From Hypomyces perniciosus (Eukaryota > Ascomycota > Sordariomycetes > Hypocreales > Hypocreaceae): 64,000 nt of DNA. Below are positions 26,889-38,470 of this stretch, piece after piece. A program made the translations under genes and the position numbers. The stretch covers positions 1,143,501 through 1,207,500 of the forward strand of contig SPDT01000006.1 of NCBI GenBank assembly GCA_008477525.1, given 5' to 3'. Under the pieces are notes generated by a model. The model searched no databases, had not been told where the DNA came from, and saw only the letters and a list, made by a program, of their open reading frames with translations. Position 1 is the stretch's first letter, and each line of letters starts with the position of its first letter.

Positions 26889-29312
26889 TGCGATTGCGGA
26901 TGCTATCGAAGCTCACAATCACAATTGGGAGGTGGACGTCGGACGCAGCAGCAGTAAATAAGGATTGGGGTCTCGGCGTCGAAGAGCTGCAGGAAACTTG
27001 ATTGACGTGTGGCGCGCTTCGATTGTTGGGGTCGCAGGTCGGAAATGAACAGAGGCTTGTGTGTTTATCTTTGCTTTTCTTCCCGCTTTGCCTCGTGTTA
27101 TCGTCGATGAAGGGAGACTGGACTGCGAGAGAAAAAGGTTCAGATCGTTCGAGCGTGGTTCGTCGGCGGTGTCCGGTTGCGACAGCAATAGTAAAAGGCT
27201 AATCCGTCGCCTTCACCGTGTGTCCTCGGGCCTGTTCTCAAGGCTTGTCCTCAAGCTTGTCCTGTCAGGCAGCCAACAATGCAGCCGATGAGGCTCTAGC
27301 TGGTGAGGATTGAGCGACAGGTGGAGGAGGGGAGTTGGTAAAGGCACTGAAGGGCAGGACGAGACGGGGGATTGTATGTGGAAATTGGGGGCGCGCAGGG
27401 TACTCAGGCGTGCTGCAAAAAGCCGGTTACAGAGGGCCACTGCCAACTGGGCGCCTGCCGATGCCAATATAACGAGACACGGCCTGAACACGACCAGCAC
27501 AGGAACCAGAAACGCCCGCTAAGGGCCAAGCCGCACGCCCCTGGGCCACCCTGGGGCCAGGCTCTTAGCCAGGTTCTTAGCCAGGTCCTTGTTCTTCACA
27601 CAGCCTTTTACTGGGCTTTTTGCCGGGCTTGTGGGCTTGTTCGCGGCTTGCCCAACTTGGCAGCTAAAGCAGGAACGCAAAAGCTGAGTGGCTGAGGTGG
27701 GGACTAGGATGATCCCACCCTACTCGTAAGTGAATGCGCAACATTATTGGCGGGTCGGCGGATATGACTGGGGAGAGGCTGCTGGATCATGGCTAGCGCT
27801 ATTCTGTAAAATGAGACAGACAGCTTTGAGTACTCCGTACGAGCAAATCTTTTGTTCCTCACAAGCCCTTGATCGTTCATCACATTACCATCACGCCATG
27901 CGCAAGAACTAGATATGGACAGTGGAAAAGTTCCCTTCATATAAATTATTTTGTGTGCGTGATTGGCTATTTATGGCAGCAATGCTCTATACGTCAAGCT
28001 CGTAAACGTCTGCATCATGTACAACTCATTCATGGTGTTGCATTTTGACATGTGGCTAGCTTCAGATTATTTGTCCGCAAACAGCAATTCAATCAATCAA
28101 GCTTCTTCTTTTTTTTTCTGCCTTTTTTGACAGGCAAAACGCACACTGACGTATGCAGATGGAACAATTCCCTACGTACGGAGCACGAGTACTTCGTACG
28201 CATATACAAAGTATTAATAGTCATACAGAGAAAAGGCTTTCGATAAGCGCTGTATGGAGTATGCGAACCGTCAACACACTAGATAACAGTTGGCCCTGAC
28301 GTGTTCATGTTCATGCATGTACGAAGTACATCTCCTACCCACGAATGCATGAATGGATCCCTCCGTTGTCCAACAGGAGCTCTTTTAGTGATATGTACCT
28401 CGTACATCTGGAACTCGAATAATAACACCGGTAATTTTAAAAACATAGAACCTCGACTGCGAACAGCAGGTCTTCTGATCCTATACGTACTCGTATGCCA
28501 TGTTCCAGAAGATGCTAAAGACTCGTCACTCTTCATTAATACTACTATCCCGATCCCGCAATATGCACCCCATTGTTTTTTTGGTATCCCGGACAATGTG
28601 ACGACTCTGCGGGTCAATCTGCCAGCCAATGTGGGTAGCATTAAGATTGCAATTTCGGTTCATGCTAGCTTTCTTTTAATAACTCAACACCTACTCGTAC
28701 GAGTACTACTAGTAGTACCTAGTGATACGAGGCTATACACGGTTTCTCAGTCAAAACAATGCAACACAATGATGATTTTCTAATCCCCGCTGCCCGCTGC
28801 AGGATCCCGCGCCTTGTCCGATGCAACAACGCACGCGCAGCCGAACAAACGAGGGGACTTGAGGTGCTTGGGTCGGCCAAGCAAGGGCCTGTTACAGTAG
28901 CCGCTGGTTTGGGTTTGATCTTTGTGCTTCATCATGCTGCGATGTCCATATGTCCGACACCCCCTTCCCCATGCCATGTCATTTGTCATTGTTCGTGAAT
29001 TCCAAGAAACTTGCAAAATAGCATCAGCCTGCAAAGCCTCCAACCTCACCTGCTAAAAAAAAAATTTAAAAAAAAGGTTTCTTTCACAACTACTCGAGCT
29101 CATGGCCCCATGGGTTGTTATTTTTAGGGTCCTTGGCCAAAATATTAGTCCGAAAGTGGACATATGCAAACAAGAGAACCCTGGAGGGTTATGCCCAAGT
29201 ATGTAACAAAGAAAAAGATAACAAAAAAAGACCATCAGCATCAGAAAAGCCAGTATCCCTCCCTATTTTATGGTGATATGATCTTCTCCAAGATGCGCAA
29301 AAAAGAAAGGAT
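26889..29312. other. 2.4-kb gene-poor region
   Basis: No protein gene is supported. It begins with the Chs7-like promoter, whose leader is on minus near 26900-27200. The stretch from 27800 to 28750 is dense in TACTCCGTAC/TACTTCGTAC-type motifs (27831, 28190, 28319) and TACTAGTA tracts. A 160-codon frame at 28301-28783 shows no domain and crosses these motifs. Confidence 0.5.
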
Positions 29313-29384
29313 CTCTCCCGCCGGGAATTGAACCCGGGTCTCAAGCGTGACAAGCTTGCATACTGACCACTATACTACGGAAGA
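29313..29384 (-). tRNA. tRNA-Asp (anticodon GTC)
   Basis: 72 nt on the minus strand with no intron. The acceptor stem pairs TCTTCCG with CGGGAGA (one G-T pair) and the discriminator base is G. The D arm contains AGTGGTCAGTA. The anticodon stem is CAAGC/GCTTG around loop TTGTCAC, reading anticodon GTC. The T arm is CCGGG-TTCAATT-CCCGG. The body closely follows eukaryotic tRNA-Asp. No CCA is encoded, as expected for a nuclear gene. Confidence 0.96.
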
Positions 29385-29997
29385 TGTTACCAGGCGTTGT
29401 AGCGCCTGTTGTAGGTGGATCACGTGCTGGGAGAGGAACTCATTTGCATTTTGAAGGGCTCACTCTCAGCCACACGCCTCTTATTGATTCAATGCGACTC
29501 ATCGCCACACATTCATTCCTCGATGCACCTGGGGTCTCACCAGGTTTCATTCGTTTGAAACAGCTGACATTAGGATACCCGTTTTCTGAACGCATGCCTT
29601 TACATACGCACCGCGTGGGATCGAAATCTTATAGGTGAGTGCTCCACAGATGGGATGGGCATGTAAAACGGTTGACATGTACGAAGCACGGAGCCTGTAA
29701 GCTGCAAGCTGTAGACGTGTTCGGAGAGCGGGGGTGTCGCTTTTTTGGTAATTCAACCCACTAAGAAGTATTTAAGTGTGTATTTCTAAGTCTCTTTACT
29801 GATGCGTCTCGGTCTTCTAGGGTTGGTTTATCATTTCGTGTATTGGACTATTATCAGGTGATGTGTTGTCGTTGTATAAGGTATGGAACACCTGGTCCTC
29901 CACTAGGATTTTGAATATTCACCTTAGTAGTCAACCATCAGTGTTGTTAAAAGCAACGACCACAAAGATAAAAAACACACAATAGAGCGAGAAGAAG
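29385..29997. other. Intergenic region upstream of tRNA-Asp
   Basis: No gene was seen; reading frames are short and without features. Confidence 0.55.
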
Positions 29998-30296
29998 ATG
30001 GAAACTGCGCAATGGAAAGAATATATCAACCTATATCGAGCCAGAGAAAATGCCTGGCGGCAAAATGGTACAAGAAACTGCACGCTCATTGAAGTGCTTC
30101 AGGGTAAGCGTGAAGATGGGCTAATGGGCTCCGCAGTGTAGTTTTCCTACTACTATTCGCTTGTCCCGTTGAATTGCATGCTGGTTCACTCTGTTCCATC
30201 AAAGGACCTGCGGGCTATTGTATTACTATCAGTGATCCCGACGGAGTACACCGGTTCTTTGTCGATTCGGCTGGAGAAGTGCTCGGGTCCGTCTGA
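29998..30296 (+). CDS. Small hypothetical protein, weak two-exon model
   Basis: I do not recognise this gene. Exons 29998-30103 and 30205-30296 join across a 101-bp intron (GTAAGC donor, CAAAG acceptor) in matching phase. They give 65 residues beginning METAQWKEYINLYRAREN and ending RFFVDSAGEVLGSV. Composition looks protein-like, and the exon 2 frame only becomes sensible with this splice. There is no signal peptide and no domain, and the surroundings are gene-poor. It may be a small orphan gene, a decayed fragment or chance. Confidence 0.3.
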
Positions 30297-31665
30297 CCCA
30301 CTGCCCGGAGCCGGACTCGATTTGGAGTCCAGGACGGGGATTGTGGGATGCGGAAACCGAGTTGAGACGGGGGTAATTAGACGGGATGGGGCCAAGCCGA
30401 TTTCCCGTCCTACTCCGCAATGAAAGATGAATGGTTGTCAACACTCATAGTTCTAGACAGAAGAAGGCATTCATTTTGTTTTACGAACTGGCTGATTTGG
30501 ATCATGCCCCGTTTCGGTACTACCCTGATGTACCTCAGGACGATGTCATCCGCGATGACACTTTGCTGGCTTGTCATCAGTTTTCCTTGAAGTCGCTAAA
30601 CATATCCTAGTGACATTCCTTGACCACAAGTTTAAAAGATCTGCAATGAGCCTACCGTTACAACCAACGCCTGACGTAGTTGCCCACCACCGAGATTGGA
30701 TGACCTCGCACGTGAATGCTACTGAAGATACTACCTATGTACATACGTAAATACCCAGCCTATTGGCATGGCAAGGATACAGACGGTCTTGGCGGTGTTG
30801 GGTGGATGATCAGCGTGAAGAATGGCTAAACTTTGCGCGACGCTGAAATACCCACCAGGCAACACTGCAATCTTGGGTCTACGGAGTAGAGGTCTATCTA
30901 ATAGTGGCCCGGACGGAGCGTGGAATGACGATGTCCCAGGCGATCTTAGACTCCCGTCGCCACCTAGGGGAAAAAAAAAATCAATTCTTGGGATGCATCC
31001 CCTGAGAGGTGCGTTTACTACTAATAGTAGCGACTGCTGCTGAAACTGTACGAGTAAGAAGAGGGAGCCAAGCATCTTATCTTGTACGGTACGACGCTAC
31101 TACTACGTAGTCACATACGAGTACCGTGTCTGCGTGTCTCTTTTTTTTTTCTGCTGTCTCGTGCAACACGTCCAATTGTCTCTCCTTTTCACAGACAACC
31201 ATCGCCACGCGCCTGTCTGTCTCTCCTGTCGAGTGTGAAAGTTGGCGCCGCTATCCCGTTTGCTCTATTCGTGCGTCTCTACGAAGTAGGTACAGTCAGA
31301 CAGTCCCTCCAGAGACCCTCCAGAGACCCTCCCAAAAATCTACCGGTGACGTATCGCGAGGCTCGTGGCCCCCGAAGTGGTCATCTGCGTATGCGAAGCC
31401 CGGATTGGCGCGCCGTCCCGGGGCCTCTTTGCCTCTGTCTGGACGACTTCGCAGCCCGGCCCCATCTGCGCTGACTCTCGGCCTGCATCAGACAAAGACA
31501 AGTTGCAACCAAGACCGCTGATTTGACCGTGTGTCCATTCTGTCTCGTCACCCGACCCCATAGCACAGTAGTGCTCCGTAGCAGTACCTGCTGGGCCCCG
31601 ACATCCTCGCCCACTCTCTCCGCCACCGTCTGTCTCCTTGCAGTTCTGTCCTTGGAATTGATTGA
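30297..31665. other. Intergenic region upstream of the sugar transporter
   Basis: No protein gene was seen. The right half (31140-31665) is pyrimidine-rich and probably contains the transporter promoter and leader, possibly including an unseen first exon. The only ATG between 31082 and 31776 is at 31391, which opens a frame of about 27 codons. Confidence 0.5.
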
Positions 31666-31776
31666 ATCAAGCGTGCAGGCGGGTGCTGCTGCTTAACAGC
31701 CCCAAAACCACCCAAAATTCCTCCGCCAAAGCCAAGCAGTCGACTCCCTTCCAACATTCCCCTGCGGACGCTCCCT

Positions 31777-34085
31777 TTGCGTTCCGAACACGACTTCGAC
31801 TCGCCATCGGCGTCGCTACTACCATCCCGGGGAGACGACGCCCCTCATCTCCGTCGCCCACCGTCCGTCTCCGAGTCGTCATCGTCCTGGACCGATACGG
31901 GCGATATTGGCGACCAATACGGTGACGAGCACGACCCTGTCCGCCTCCAGCTCCCCGAGGACATCGAGGACGAACTGCTGGCTGGAGTCCAGCGTCGCCA
32001 TCAGAAGCAGCACAAGAAGGTCCGCATCCACGATCCTTCGCCGCGGCGACACCATCGCTCCCACTCGCAGTCCCGCACCATTGATAAAGAGGCCATCAGG
32101 GTCCCGGACTTTCGTCGTCGACCTCCTAGTCGAGCAGAACGCTGCGTTGGCTTCATCATGGCGGGATCTACGGGCTCCGTCCACGGCCTCGTGGGCAAGG
32201 CCCTGCTGTATGCTCTACCATCCCATCCTGCTTCCTTGGCCATTTATCTGAAGGCCCGCGAGCTAACCGACATGTTCGTTGCAGGTACTTTACCAGTGTA
32301 TTCGTTTCTTTAGGCGTGTTTCTCTTCGGCTATGATCAAGGCGTTATGTCGGGCATTATCACGTAGGCCTCCCTCACGTTGCTCAGGCCATCATGACCGA
32401 CCGGAGACTGACGCTCAACTCGCAGGGGCCCATACTTTAATGACTACTTTGACCATCCCTCCAAGGCCCATGTTGGGACTATGGTTGCTATTTTAGAAAT
32501 CGGTGCATTCATAACTTCCCTAATTGTTGGTCGCGTTGGCGATATCATCGGTCGACGAAAGACCATCCTGTATGGTTCCTGCATCTTCTTCGTGGGAGGA
32601 GCTCTGCAGACCATGGCCACCTCAATGGCGATGATGATGGTTGGACGTATTATTGCCGGTTTTGGCGTCGGTATGCTGTCCACCATCGTGCCCGTCTACC
32701 AGTCGGAGATTTCTCCTCCGCACAACCGCGGACAGCTTGCCTGTATCGAGTTCTCCGGCAACATTCTTGGTTACACTACCTCCGTGTGGGTTGACTACGG
32801 CTGTGGCTTCATCGAGAGCAACATGTCCTGGCGCGTTCCCCTTTTCATGCAGTGTGTCATGGGTGCTCTCCTGGCATTGGGAAGCTTGGTCATTGTGGAG
32901 ACCCCGAGGTAAACAACATTTCTACCAAACTTGCTGTCCAAGTTTCGATGCTAACAACTCCAGATGGCTTCTTGACAATGACCGTGACGAAGAAGGTATG
33001 GTGGTCATTGCTAACCTCTATGGCGGCGGTGATATCCACGATCCCAAGGCCCGTGAAGAGTACCGCGAGATCAAGATGGATGTTCTTATTCAGCGTCAAG
33101 AGGGTGAGCGAACGTATGCCGAAATGTTCCGCCGATACCGCACCCGGGTCTTCATCGCAATGTCGGCCCAGGCTCTGGCACAACTTGACGGCATCAACGT
33201 CATTTCCTACTATGCCCCATACGTCTTCGAGTCTGCTGGCTGGGTTGGGCACGATGCTGTTCTCATGACCGGCATAAACGGTATAACCTACTTGCTCGCC
33301 ACTATTCTGCCATGGTATCTTGTGGACCGATGGGGTAGACGAAAAATTCTCCTTTCAGGAGCTGTGCTCATGGCAATCTCCCTTTCGCTCATCTCCTACT
33401 TCCTGTACCTTGATATCAAGTGGACTCCTCGGTTGGTCGTTCTGTTTGTCATCATTTACAATGCCGCCTTTGGTTATTCATGGGGCCCGATTCCATGGCT
33501 CTACCCCCCCGAAATCTTGCCGCTTAGCATTCGTTCCAAGGGCGCTAGCTTGTCAACGGCTACAAACTGGGCCTTCAACTGGCTGGTTGGTGAAATGACA
33601 CCTATTCTGCAGGAGTGGATCAAGTGGCGCCTGTATCTCCTCCATGCGTTCTTCTGCGTGGCCAGTTTTGTTATTGGTAATGTCCAAAGCGTTATCTATC
33701 TCACGGCGTATGCTAACATATATCCGCAGTCTACTTGATCTATCCAGAGACATGCGGCGTCCGACTGGAAGATATGGATTCACTGTTTGGTGACGCCAGC
33801 ACTGTAGCGGGCACTCCTTCCATCCATGCCGAGACCGGGTCGTTGATTCGAGGTGGTTCACCGATTGGATCCGGTCGCTACAACGCCGGCCAGCCTTCAA
33901 TTCCCGGGCTTACTCTCACCCCGGATGATGATGACGATGGCAAGTTCCAGAACCAGACAGGTGGCCAAGACCGAAGCATCGGTGGGTGGTTATCTAGAGT
34001 CGTTGGCCGTAGTCGTGCGGGTAGCCCAGGCAGCGGACGATATGCTCCTCTTGATCAACAGGAGGAGGGCAGCCGCAGCAATTGA
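31777..34085 (+). CDS. MFS sugar transporter, 5' end not resolved
   Basis: Exons: (start)-32207, 32285-32362, 32426-32908, 32964-33676 and 33730-34085, with introns of 77, 63, 55 and 53 bp and consistent phases. The protein is a 12-span hexose-type transporter of the plasma membrane. Marks are VFLFGYDQGVMSGIIT in helix 1, GRVGDIIGRRK, ETPRWLLDNDR, QLDGINVISYYAPYVFE in helix 7, DRWGRRK, and PETCGVRLED after helix 12 (PETKGxxLEE class). A charged cytosolic N-terminus of about 120 residues, rich in Arg and His (RRHHRSHSQSR), precedes helix 1, and a Gly/Ser/Asp-rich tail follows. The open frame starts after a stop at 31663 but has no ATG before 32158, which lies inside the conserved N-terminus. 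So 31777 is only a conservative left limit. A missed first exon, a non-AUG start or a base error could explain it. The sugar is not predictable. Confidence 0.88.
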
Positions 34086-34755
34086 AGAGGCCGTTTTTGA
34101 ATTCGCGTCGATAGAATTTTTGCATATAGATTGCGGAACGAGACCTTCATACATTGGTCTTCCGCGTTAGGGCACTACTACATTGGCTTAGATTTCAAGG
34201 ACTGCGGCGGCACGCGAAACTTGTGTGTTCAATACACGAGATGGGCACATTATGGATAGGATAACATGGGGTGCGGCGCATGGGAACAATGGGCAATCAG
34301 AACAACCCTCCCAAGACCATGTTGGTCTTGTAGGGAAGGGATTGTCTTGAATTGCCTTTAGGCAAACACGTAAAGGTCTCAATGACGGGCATTGAGAGGA
34401 CAAATTAGACATGTCGGAGTATAATGTCGGGTACATGAGTTCAGTCAGACAAAGCCATGCCGTTGATGCGTGTAACTCGACAGGATCAAGAGCTGTTTAC
34501 AGAGGCCTGTCCCTGGTTTATCCATCTGAATGAGACATATTCCTTCACCCTAACACGCGATAAGTGTCTGGGTTATGAAAACCTATGACTGTAGAATAGA
34601 CCTTCAGATATTACTGTGTGGCCTTTCGTCGTGTTCACAAGGTTGAAACCAATTGGTCCGTGCGCAGACTTCAACACACTGTGCTTGTAAATCCATTAAT
34701 ATTCCAGAGCAACATTGGTGTAAACCATGGAAATAGTATCATAAATAAAAAAACA
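34086..34755. other. Intergenic region, transporter / DUF1763 protein
   Basis: This is the 3' flank of the transporter and the upstream region of the next gene. No gene was seen. Confidence 0.55.
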
Positions 34756-35244
34756 ATGGCAGCATCTAAACTCGACATAATACACGGATACCGGCATCTC
34801 TACAGAGGCCTTCTCCGAGCCGTCCAATATACCATTCCGGCACGGTACGTCGCGCGAGACCAGCTCCGGGCAGCCTTCCGAGCGCGCGACGCAAGCTGGG
34901 ACGCCGAGGGAGTGAAGCGGACGGTGTGGTTCCTCCAAGCTGCGGCGAAGGAGAGAGGGTTGGAGCATAGGATTTTGAAGAATTTGATACGGGTGAGGTT
35001 GAACAAGGTGGAGGAGTTGGAACGTTGGAAGAGAGTGTTGCATGAGAAGAGCCACAAGTGGGTTTTTTTTTCTCTTTCTTCGTCTTTCTTCACCTTTTTT
35101 CTTCTTTATGTTTGTGTTGGGGGGGATTTGGGACTGATGTGAGGTGATAGGAATGATCTGAAGCAGCAGCAGCAGACTGCGACACAGCATTATGATATGA
35201 CTATTGCGATGCTCAATAAGAGCATGGGGTTGTGCTTGCGATGA
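34756..35244 (+). CDS. DUF1763 family, LYR-like small protein, probably mitochondrial
   Basis: Two exons, 34756-35057 and 35151-35244, with a 93-bp intron carrying a pyrimidine run and a CTGAT branch site, giving 131 residues. The N-terminus MAASKLDIIHGYRHLYRGLLRA has the Tyr-Arg-Leu-Leu spacing of LYR-type helical proteins. ARYVARDQLRAAFRARD and GLEHRILKNLIRV follow, and the protein ends MTIAMLNKSMGLCLR. I recall this as the fungal DUF1763 family. LYR-like proteins usually act in mitochondrial complex assembly or Fe-S transfer, but the exact role here is unknown. The frataxin gene is next door on the opposite strand; no functional link is shown. Confidence 0.8.
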
Positions 35245-35712
35245 GGCGTGATAATGAACGGCTGTCATTTCAAAACGTCCCGAGAACGGGGCCGTTAAAA
35301 TCGTGGTTTCTTGAGATATTATTTTGGGGATATATGAGAGAGGATCGCTTCCGAGTTTCAGGGATTACTCAAGAGCTCTCAACGACACACATCAGTCACG
35401 AACGGAAGTAGACGAGAAAGTATATCTGCTTGTCATGTAAATGTATAATGCGATTCTCTCTGTATGAATATTACAGTCATATCGACTGCATCTATCTCCG
35501 CTCTGCATCTACATATCAATGGTGACATGTCACAATATTAGTTACAAGGGTACTGATTTGTACGATTCCTCAGATTGACCTTAATTGCACCCCAAACGAA
35601 AACTGACAGTAAAGTTACAGAGTCGAGATATACCACCTCGCTGGCCAACCGATGCCGTAAACCCAAACATCCCAATGACCGCCCCAATGAAAATGCACAC
35701 AATGCTCTCATC
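35245..35712. other. Convergent intergenic region, DUF1763 protein / frataxin
   Basis: This holds the 3' flanks of two convergent genes. Nothing else was seen. Confidence 0.6.
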
Positions 35713-36353
35713 TTAGCTTTCCAGATCCACACCCATCTCCTTCAAGATGAGCTCATCCAAACTTGAACCGTCCCTGGAGTATATCCAGGATCCTGACCCT
35801 GTCCCCTCCTTGTCCCCTTGCCCTTCGCCCACAACGCACCAATCGTATCGCTTTGGACCGGAGATTGGTGATGAAAGCCAGATCTGCTTGTTCGGAGGCT
35901 GCTTGTTGATAACGTAGGTGCCCTCTGATAATGTGATGGTCATGACACCAGACTGCAAGATTGGTTAGTACAATACGATGGTTGTGTAAGAGTAAGCACG
36001 CTGACCGAGAACTCAACGTCAATGCCCTCCTTAGTATCCTGTAGGAACTCGAACTTCTCCAGCACGTTGTCCAAATATTCGTCCGCAATCTCGTGGTACT
36101 CTGGGTCAGACAGCTCTGCCACGGTATAGTTCGTCTCCGTCTTGGGTGCTGCCTTGACTGGGGTTTCGGTATCAGGCATTATGCCCTTATACAGCCTCGC
36201 ACATGCTGAGAACGGTCGTCGCAATGAATGTGCTGAGGTAAGGGTGACACGAGAGGCGCTTGGGATAATTCGGGAGCTTGCGCGGGCTGTGTTGGGAGTT
36301 TGAACAGCTCGCGCAAAGAGTCGAGAAGCTTGGGCTACGCCGTTTCTTGACAT
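35713..36353 (-). CDS. yfh1: Frataxin, mitochondrial
   Basis: Two exons, 36006-36353 and 35713-35952, with a 53-bp intron, giving 195 residues. Frataxin acts in the mitochondrial matrix in iron-sulfur cluster assembly, stimulating the cysteine desulfurase complex. An Arg/Ser/Ala-rich presequence ([18 protein letters not shown]...) is followed by the frataxin fold. That begins with the acidic helix [20 protein letters not shown], then [14 protein letters not shown], the surface segment [23 protein letters not shown] and the last helix [13 protein letters not shown]. The donor GTCAGC is less common, but splicing there rebuilds the conserved VEFS-GVMT junction exactly. Confidence 0.95.
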
Positions 36354-36839
36354 TGCGGATGACGCCGTTTGGCAGACGTAGAATCGTGCAAACTGGTGGA
36401 GGAGCTTTGCTCAACAGTAGGTATCGAGAGGGATTCGCAGAGCGGCGGAGTCACGGATTCAGAAGGTCAATTTCGGATGCTATACACTCTTCTGCTGATG
36501 GCCAATTGCTGTCTTGTGAGGGGAGAACGAGGAGGTTGTGATGCTCCCCGCGCTGAAAGAGTGCCCTTGAGCTTCTGGAAGCTTGGAGCTGTGTGCTGAG
36601 CGAATGGCGTTATGCCCAATTGGAATCAATCTTGCAAGCCGCCGGTACTAACGAGTACACTGTGTTCGCTGGTATTTAAACTAGTATTAATGTATTGAGA
36701 AGTACTTTATGCTTAGTCACACCAGTTGTATGGAACGTCGTCACTGGCCTGCTTGCGCGCCTTTGCAAGCCCCACCATTGCCGCTGACCTTCTATCAACA
36801 TCCCGCCTATCACGAGAATGACGATACTGTTCTGCGACC
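36354..36839. promoter_or_regulatory. Divergent intergenic region, frataxin / AP-3 sigma
   Basis: These 486 bp separate two divergent starts and must contain both promoters. Specific sites are not identifiable. Confidence 0.55.
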
Positions 36840-37467
36840 ATGATTAATGCGTTCTTGGTCTTCAATGGCCAAGGTCAGCCTCGGCTGACAAAGTTCTATA
36901 CGCAGCTGGTAAGTTGCGACAGCATCGTGCACCTGAAGTCTCGCGCGGACGACTCACCACCTTTCCTTGTAGGATACCAGCATCCAGCAGCGCCTGATAT
37001 CCGAGATCTTTACCCTCGTGTCGAATCGCCCGTCTGGTTCCTGCAACTTCCTGCCGCTACCTCCCCTACTCGCCGCCTCCGGTACCTCCCATAGCTCATC
37101 CGAAGAGCAGAACGATGTCCCGTCGTTGGTGACGTACCGTCACTATGCCACCCTCTTTTTCATCATAATCTCCACATCGACCGAGTCCCCCCTTGCTCTG
37201 ATCGACCTGATACAAGTGTATGTGGAGGCGCTTGACAAACTGTTTGAGAATGTTTGCGAGCTCGATCTGATATTCAACTTCGAAACTCTACATTCTACCT
37301 TGTCGGAGATGATTATCGGGGGTGTCGTAATCGAGACAAGTTTAGATCGCATTGTGGCTGGCGTCAGAGCTCAGGGAACTGTCGCGAAGCGGCCGGTAAA
37401 CGAGGGACGGAGCGCAATAGGCTCTGGGATTGGTATTGGCGGTAATTTTTCCTGGGCAGGGAGGTGA
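36840..37467 (+). CDS. aps3: AP-3 adaptor complex sigma subunit
   Basis: Two exons, 36840-36908 and 36973-37467, with a 64-bp intron, giving 187 residues. The protein is the small chain of AP-3, which sorts cargo from Golgi/endosomes to the vacuole. It has the clathrin-adaptor small-chain fold: MINAFLVFNGQGQPRLTKFY at the start, YRHYATLFFIIIS, LALIDLIQVYVEALDKLFENV and CELDLIFNFETLHSTLSEMI. A Gly-rich tail ending FSWAGR is typical of fungal AP-3 sigma. Its 3' end lies 147 bp from the convergent gene ending at 37615. Confidence 0.95.
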
Positions 37468-37614
37468 TACAGCGTGTGCGCCGGGTTGGGAGGAGAGTCA
37501 AATGAACTATCGAAAGTATATTCATACAATTTTTGAGCCCGGCATGGGGGGTATAACGCCAAACGCCGCATACGGACATACATCATACACTTTAACTGGC
37601 ACATATCATACAAT

Positions 37615-38151
37615 TCATTTCGATTCTGGACCCTGCGATGGAGGGCGGAACTCTGGGCTGTCTTTTCGGCGTTCGTATCGCTTCTCGGGATCGAGGACTC
37701 CGAAGAGGTTGGCAGCGCGCCGTCGCACCTATATCTCTGTATGAGTAATGGAAAATAACCTTGCTATAGACGGACACAAACCTCTTCAGATGGTTTATAC
37801 TCTTGACCCCACCATTCGAATTCGGAGTAGAAGAGGAGCCATACCAGAGCAGCTTCGCATGATTAGCTTGCATGTCCGTGATCGCATGGCCTTGGAAGGG
37901 AACTGACCGGCAATTGTGACGAGCTGCGCATACTTGATGCCCTTCTCCCATCTCGGCGACCTGCTCGCGAGAAGGATGCGACGCTTGTACTTCTTTTCGA
38001 ATCGGAGCTGTTGCTGGTGATTCAGCTCTTTGAAATCAGGTGGCCACACTTTTCGGGCCTTGTATGGGCTATTTGCGACAGCCAAAGGCACCCCCTTTGT
38101 CAGAGGCTCCTTCGCCGACTGGGCTACCCGCCTCATAATCGTTGGGAACAT
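37615..38151 (-). CDS. Small single-pass membrane protein, probably mitochondrial, function unknown
   Basis: Three exons, 37908-38151, 37782-37852 and 37615-37728, with introns of 55 and 53 bp and consistent phase, giving 142 residues. The N-terminus MFPTIMRRVAQSAKEPLTKG is basic and amphipathic, like a mitochondrial presequence. A charged middle follows (WPPDFKELNHQQQLRFEKKY, SRSPRWEKGIKYAQ), then a single hydrophobic segment AAALVWLLFYSEFEWW, and a charged tail with NLFGVLDPEKRYERRKD. I do not recognise a named domain. The two short introns were chosen because they put the hydrophobic segment in frame and give a natural stop. The gene is divergent from leucyl-tRNA synthetase across about 320 bp. 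Confidence 0.8.
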
Positions 38152-38470
38152 GATATCGTAGGAGAGGCGAAGCAATTATGACTCTTGCTCAATGACGCAG
38201 ACTGATACTCCGCGAAAGAATGAACCAAACAAAAGCTCCAAGTACTAATAGGTACGTACCGAAACTTCACAGCCACAGTCCAGCCTCACAGCGGGCAATG
38301 GAGCGCCACAAAGCGCTTCCTAGGAAAATTGCCCCGCGATCGATTTTCACCCCTCCTCGTGCGCACCTGGACAGACCCCTCCTGTGAGTCAAGGGCAGTC
38401 GTAGGAGAAGCATAAGAAGAGCCAATTCGAGGCTGGCTTTGAAGCTCTCCTCATTGTTTCAACTGCAAAA
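38152..38470. promoter_or_regulatory. Divergent promoter region, membrane protein / LeuRS
   Basis: These 319 bp lie between two divergent start codons. They must hold both leaders. No specific site is asserted. Confidence 0.55.

Noticed and set aside
28301..28783. 160-codon plus-strand frame
   Set aside because: No domain, signal or codon bias; it crosses TACTAGTA tracts and dispersed motifs in gene-poor DNA.
31391..31473. ATG at 31391 as the start of the sugar transporter
   Set aside because: Its frame stops after about 27 codons and there is no convincing donor to join the transporter frame.
34696..35268. 190-codon minus-strand frame
   Set aside because: It is opposite the DUF1763 gene and its pyrimidine-rich intron; the Lys/Arg-rich stretch is the complement of that intron.
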